Shown here in pieces: positions 5,883 through 9,988 of a stretch of DNA of 9,988 nt (positions are counted from its first letter, which is position 1; the number at the start of each line of letters is the position of its first letter). The stretch is taken from positions 1-9,988 of the forward strand of contig JAADFH010000004.1 in the NCBI GenBank assembly GCA_013152995.1, given 5' to 3'. The notes beneath the pieces were generated by a model. That model saw only the letters and a program-made list of their open reading frames with translations, was not told where the DNA came from and searched no databases. The position numbers and the translations under genes were made by a program. The stretch comes from Methanobacteriota archaeon (GTDB lineage: Archaea > Hydrothermarchaeota > Hydrothermarchaeia > Hydrothermarchaeales > BMS3B).

Positions 5883-6742
5883 TTTACGAGTTTGACCCCT
5901 GGCGCTCGGAGCTGTGCACCTGCGGCAGGAAGTACTCGCTCAACCCCTACACAGGCTGCGCGCATGCCTGCGTTTACTGCTACATCACCAGCTACATCCC
6001 GAGAGCCTTCAGCCCCAGGCTGAAGAAGGGGCTGCTGAAGAGGCTGAGGGCTGCCCTGCCCAGGATGAGCAGGAGCATACCCGTGAGCATAGCCAACTCC
6101 TCCGACCCCTACCAGCCCCTGGAGAGGGAGCACAGGCAGACACTTGCCTGCCTGAAGCTGCTGCGGGACTTCAGGGTTATGCTGGTGACCAAGGGCACCT
6201 TAGTGCAGAGGGATGTGCACCTGCTGGCTGAGATGCAGGCGGCGGTGGCGGTCACCATAACCACCCTTGACGAGGGCACGGCGAGAAGGCTTGAGCCGAA
6301 GGCGCCGCCTCCGGAGCAGAGGCTGAGAGCGCTGCAGGTGCTGGCTGAGCACGGCGTCCCGACGATATGCAGGATTGACCCCGTGATACCAGGGATAAAC
6401 GACAGCTTCAGCGAGCTTGTGAGGGAGCTTGCCTGCGCCGGAGTGAGGCACGTTACATCCTCAACCTTCAAGCCCCGCCCCGACTCCTGGCGCAGGTTCG
6501 CTGATGCTTTCCCGGAGCATGCGGAGAGGCTGGGAGAGCTGTACTTCAGGCGGGGGGAGAGGGTGCAGAACTCCCGCTACCTGCCGCTGGAGCTCAGGAG
6601 GAGGCTGATGCTTGAGCTCAGGGAGGAGTGCCTGCGCAGGGGGATGAGCTTCGGCACATGCAGGGAGGCTCTTGGCATGCCCATGCCCAGCTGCGACGGC
6701 ATGCACCTCATCCGAGCAGGTGGAGCACGCCCAGAGAGCTGA
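5876..6742 (+). CDS. SPL-family radical SAM protein (COG1533 type)
   Basis: The protein has 288 residues. The radical SAM cluster motif is C28-AHA-C32-VY-C35 within LNPYTGCAHACVYCYITSYIPR, preceded by a CTC pair (Cys14, Cys16). Later landmarks are NSSDPYQPLERE (74-85), LVTKGT (103-108), VTITTLDE (126-133), RIDPVIPGIND (166-176) and a C-terminal pair with CREALGMPMPSCDGMHL (262-278). These fit the SplB-like set often labelled DNA repair photolyase, but most archaeal members have unknown substrates, so the spore photoproduct reaction should not be assumed. The frame opens at GTG 5849, yet ATG 5876 is preferred: it overlaps the KH stop by seven bases (ATGGTAG) and matches the usual VYEFDPWRSELC beginning. 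The 3' end overlaps the convergent small membrane protein gene by 35 bases. Confidence 0.9.
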   Translation: MVVYEFDPWRSELCTCGRKYSLNPYTGCAHACVYCYITSYIPRAFSPRLKKGLLKRLRAALPRMSRSIPVSIANSSDPYQPLEREHRQTLACLKLLRDFRVMLVTKGTLVQRDVHLLAEMQAAVAVTITTLDEGTARRLEPKAPPPEQRLRALQVLAEHGVPTICRIDPVIPGINDSFSELVRELACAGVRHVTSSTFKPRPDSWRRFADAFPEHAERLGELYFRRGERVQNSRYLPLELRRRLMLELREECLRRGMSFGTCREALGMPMPSCDGMHLIRAGGARPES

Positions 6743-7168
6743 GCGTCACCACCACGCCTGCGATTGCCACCCCCGCGGAGATTGCGGGGAAGGCGTACCT
6801 AAAGGGTATGCCGAACACGTAGGCTATCGCCGTGCCTGTCCAGGCGCCGGTCACAGGCAGCGGCACGGCGACGAAGGGCACTATGCCGAGAGCACCGTAC
6901 TTCTCTATGCTCGCCCCGCTTCTCCTCCTGGTCCTTGCAAAGAGCCAGGTGAAGAACCTGTCAAACACGCTGAAGCGCCTCAGCATGCGCTCCACCCTGC
7001 CCAGAAAGAGCAGAAGCACTGGCACCGGCAGGAGATTGCCCGCAACGCCCAGCAGGTAGCTCTTCGCTGGCGACATGCCGTAGCTGAGGGCGAGGGGAAT
7101 GGCGCCCCTCAGCTCGGAGAAGGGGAGCGCCGCAACTATAAGCACAACAACCTCCTGCGGGAGCTGCA

Positions 7169-7169
<1 letters not shown>
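6708..7169 (-). CDS. Small membrane protein, COG2426 'small multidrug export' family
   Basis: The protein has 153 residues with hydrophobic segments at about 5-28, 36-58, 92-117 and 122-150, so it is an integral membrane protein. Family landmarks are LPFSELRGAIPLAL (15-28), GNLLPVPVLLLFLGRVE (44-60), KYGALGIVPFVAVPLPVTGAW (90-110, quoted in two halves KYGALGIVPF and VAVPLPVTGAW) and GTAIAYVFGIPF (112-123). A basic loop (about 60-86: RRF, RTRRR) separates the two halves. The 'multidrug export' name comes from PF06695; true substrates are not established, and the two-half PxSELRGxIP / PxPxTGxW pattern suggests an ancient DedA-like or half-transporter fold (inference). It starts at ATG 7169-7167, overlapping the ahcY stop by one base (TGATG), so it is translationally coupled to ahcY. 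No other SD is evident. Its 3' end runs into the radical SAM gene on the opposite strand. Confidence 0.88.
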
Positions 7170-8452
<1,283 letters not shown>

Positions 8453-8456
8453 TCAT

Positions 8457-8469
8457 CATATATAAATCT
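8457..8469 (-). promoter_or_regulatory. Archaeal TATA box of the ahcY unit
   Basis: On the minus strand, TTTATATA spans 8466-8459 in the 44- to 62-base gap before ahcY. Predicted transcription start is near 8435-8438, just upstream of the GAGGTGA SD and inside the six codons that follow ATG 8443. A second TTTTATAT sits farther up, around 8512-8505, in the end of the ykgJ-type gene; it would give a start near 8482 and a transcript that includes ATG 8443. Which one is used decides the ahcY start codon. Confidence 0.6.
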
Positions 8470-8487
8470 ACCGCGAAGGCGGCTTAT

Positions 8488-9267
8488 CTAAGTTTTCCCC
8501 TTGGGATATAAAAGGTTGCTCCTGTACTCCTCGCCCGCCTCTATAAGCCCGTGCTCCAGGAAGAGGTCCCTGACCTCAACCCTCTCATCCCTGCTCATGC
8601 GCAGCCACTCCAGCTCACGCTCCTCCTCGGCAACCTCAACGTAGCGCAGCCTCTCAACAAAGTTCCTGCGCACCATCTCTGCGTCCCTGCCCTCAAGCAT
8701 CTCCGCAAGCTTTGAGTAGTGCTCCTGCATAGCCCTTGCAAACTCCAGCGCCTCGGAGGCGAGCGCGAGCATGCTCGCCGGCGCCTCGCAGACGCCTGTG
8801 CCGGGGCACTCGTGCTGATGCAGCCTCACCCGCATCTCGCCCAGGTCAAGGGTGGTGTAGTAGGGGTACAGCCTGCACACCAGCGGCTTTGCGCTGTGCA
8901 CCACGCACTCCTTGGTTAGGGGGTTGAAGAACACGCAGGCGCCCCTGAAGCTCTTAAGCACGTAGTACTCCACAAAGTATCCCGAGCCAAAGCTTCTGGC
9001 TGAGGAGGAGAAGAAGCTCTCCCCCAGGCTTCTGAAGCTCTCCGCCACCTCACCGCTGCCTATTAGCTCAGCCATTCCCGCATGAGTGAGCACATCCCAG
9101 GCAAGCTCCTCAAGCACGTCCTCCCTCCCGCGCAGGTAGCCCTGAATCGCCCTCACCTCCTGGTAGTACATCCTCACCCCCCTGCCAACTGAGGTGCAGC
9201 AGCTACCGCAGCGCTGACAGGTGAAGCACCCGCTTACCTCGCCCAGGTCTATGCTGATAGCCTTCAA
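8488..9267 (-). CDS. YkgJ-type CxxCxxCC cluster protein
   Basis: The protein has 259 residues. It opens with a tight cysteine cluster, CFTCQRCGSCC at residues 14-24, the hallmark of the PF03692/YkgJ metal-binding family. Further conserved parts are CVFFNP (111-116), CVVHSAKPLVCRLYPYY (121-137, matching the HxxKPxxCRxYP pattern) and CPGTGVC (154-160). Ten cysteines in all suggest one or two zinc or iron-sulfur sites. Function is unknown in general. The C-terminal third (about 165-250) is helical and rich in Glu/Arg, longer than the minimal family. The start is TTG 9267, one base after the nadE stop, with GGAGG six bases upstream; the cluster begins 13 residues later, so no longer form is needed. 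It ends 63 bases before the preferred ahcY start. Co-transcription with nadE is near certain; a link to NAD synthesis is only suggested by position. Confidence 0.88.
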   Translation of the reverse strand: MKAISIDLGEVSGCFTCQRCGSCCTSVGRGVRMYYQEVRAIQGYLRGREDVLEELAWDVLTHAGMAELIGSGEVAESFRSLGESFFSSSARSFGSGYFVEYYVLKSFRGACVFFNPLTKECVVHSAKPLVCRLYPYYTTLDLGEMRVRLHQHECPGTGVCEAPASMLALASEALEFARAMQEHYSKLAEMLEGRDAEMVRRNFVERLRYVEVAEEERELEWLRMSRDERVEVRDLFLEHGLIEAGEEYRSNLLYPKGKT

Positions 9268-9988
9268 TCATGCCCTCCAGGGTATTTTTGCAATCTTCGG
9301 CGTGCTCAGCTTGTGGGAGTTGGCTCTGACCATGTCCACAACCCTGCGCACATCCTCTGGCGCAAGCCCCAGAGCTTCAGCTGTCTCTTCTGGCGACCTG
9401 CCCAGGTCGTAAACCGAGTGCAGCACCGCATCAAGCACCTCATAGCTCAGACCCAGCTCCTCCTCATCCCGCTGCCCCGCCCAGAGACCGGCACTCGGCG
9501 GTTTGCGCACTATGCGCTCGGGAACACCCACGTACCTGGCAAGAGCCCGCACCTGGGTCTTGTACAGCCCGCCTATGGGCAGGAGGTCAACTCCGCCGTC
9601 ACCGTACTTGGTGAAGTAGCCCAGAAGCAGCTCCGTCCTGTTGCCCGTGCCTATCACCAGCAGGTTGTCCAGATTTGAAGCCAGGTAAAGGAGCAGCATC
9701 CTCACCCTGGGCTTGATGTTCGCATCCGCAAGCTTCGGTCTCAGGCAGGTGAAGGCTGAGACAGGAAAGGTGCGCCTCACCGCATCAACCACATCCCCTA
9801 TCTCCACCACCTCGTACCTCATCTCCAGCCTCTCCGCCACCTCCACCGCATCCCTTACATCCTGCTCGGGTGTGACATCCCGCTCCGGCATTATCAACGC
9901 CCTCAGCCTCTCACCCAGCGCCTCCTTTGCCAGAAAGGCGGTTAGAGCAGAGTCAACGCCACCGCTCAGCCCCAGCACCCCTCCCTGA
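9268..9988 (-). CDS. nadE: Ammonia-dependent NAD+ synthetase, 5' truncated by window edge
   Basis: The frame is open to the window end, and the visible part is about 239 residues. The ATP pyrophosphatase loop LGLSGGVDSAL stands right at the edge, so perhaps 25-30 N-terminal residues are missing; the GTG at 9978 is an internal Val of the strand before the loop and not a real start. Other signatures are GTGNRTELLLGYFTKYGDGG, quoted as GTGNRTE and YFTKYGDGG, then LLPIGGLYKTQVRALA, VRKPPSAGLWAGQRDE and EEELGLSYEVLD. The enzyme amidates deamido-NAD+ with ATP; no glutaminase domain is visible and the length fits the ammonia-dependent class. Its TGA at 9270-9268 abuts the TTG of the ykgJ-type gene, so the two are translationally linked. 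A charged C-terminus ending IPWRA is typical of archaeal forms. Confidence 0.95.
   Translation of the reverse strand, partial: QGGVLGLSGGVDSALTAFLAKEALGERLRALIMPERDVTPEQDVRDAVEVAERLEMRYEVVEIGDVVDAVRRTFPVSAFTCLRPKLADANIKPRVRMLLLYLASNLDNLLVIGTGNRTELLLGYFTKYGDGGVDLLPIGGLYKTQVRALARYVGVPERIVRKPPSAGLWAGQRDEEELGLSYEVLDAVLHSVYDLGRSPEETAEALGLAPEDVRRVVDMVRANSHKLSTPKIAKIPWRA

Noticed and set aside
9978..9988. GTG 9978 as the nadE start
   Set aside because: It sits inside the strand leading to the SGGVDS loop; the family needs more residues before it, so the gene is truncated by the window edge.

Overview
The window is archaeal chromosomal DNA. Evidence is the gene content (aIF1A, a RIO1-type kinase, a two-KH Dim2/Pno1-like protein, a PINc-ATPase-KH protein, a PAC2 proteasome-chaperone-family protein, DUF434 and DUF473 proteins), TATA boxes of the form TTTATAT upstream of transcription units, Shine-Dalgarno (SD) sites of the GAGGTGA type, and many overlapping start/stop codons. 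The DUF473-type gene and the dominance of AGG (Arg), ATA (Ile), AAG (Lys) and CTG (Leu) codons suggest a euryarchaeal, methanogen/Archaeoglobus-related lineage. That placement is inference; the sequence does not fix a genus.

Plus strand, 1-6742. The window opens in the 3' part of a CheY-like receiver gene (1-240) whose codon use differs from what follows. A TATA box at 281-287 precedes hisI (histidine biosynthesis). hisI is followed by a 598-residue PINc-ATPase-KH protein and a DUF434-type protein joined to it by a GTGA overlap. A second TATA box (3114-3120), lying over the end of the DUF434 gene, starts a tight unit: PAC2-family protein, DUF473-type protein, aIF1A, RIO1-type kinase, Dim2-like KH protein and an SPL-family radical SAM protein. 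The aIF1A-RIO1-KH part is a known archaeal arrangement serving initiation and small-subunit maturation. Four of these proteins are RNA-linked or plausibly so, and PAC2 adds a proteasome connection.

Minus strand, 6708-9988. Two units read leftward. nadE (truncated by the window end) is followed directly by a YkgJ-type cysteine-cluster protein with a TTG start. After a short gap with a TATA box comes ahcY (S-adenosylhomocysteine hydrolase), coupled by TGATG to a small membrane protein of the COG2426 'small multidrug export' family. That gene converges on the radical SAM gene and overlaps it by 35 bases.

I see no tRNA, rRNA, CRISPR array, insertion sequence or phage gene. Nearly every base is coding; no gene-free stretch exceeds about 75 bases. 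This is mainly a conserved housekeeping region. The points most worth a second look are: the DUF434 protein reads like a NYN/PIN-type nuclease coupled to a PIN-ATPase; the RIO1 kinase has a RIO2-like P-loop; and the rio1 tail runs 77-86 bases into the KH gene.
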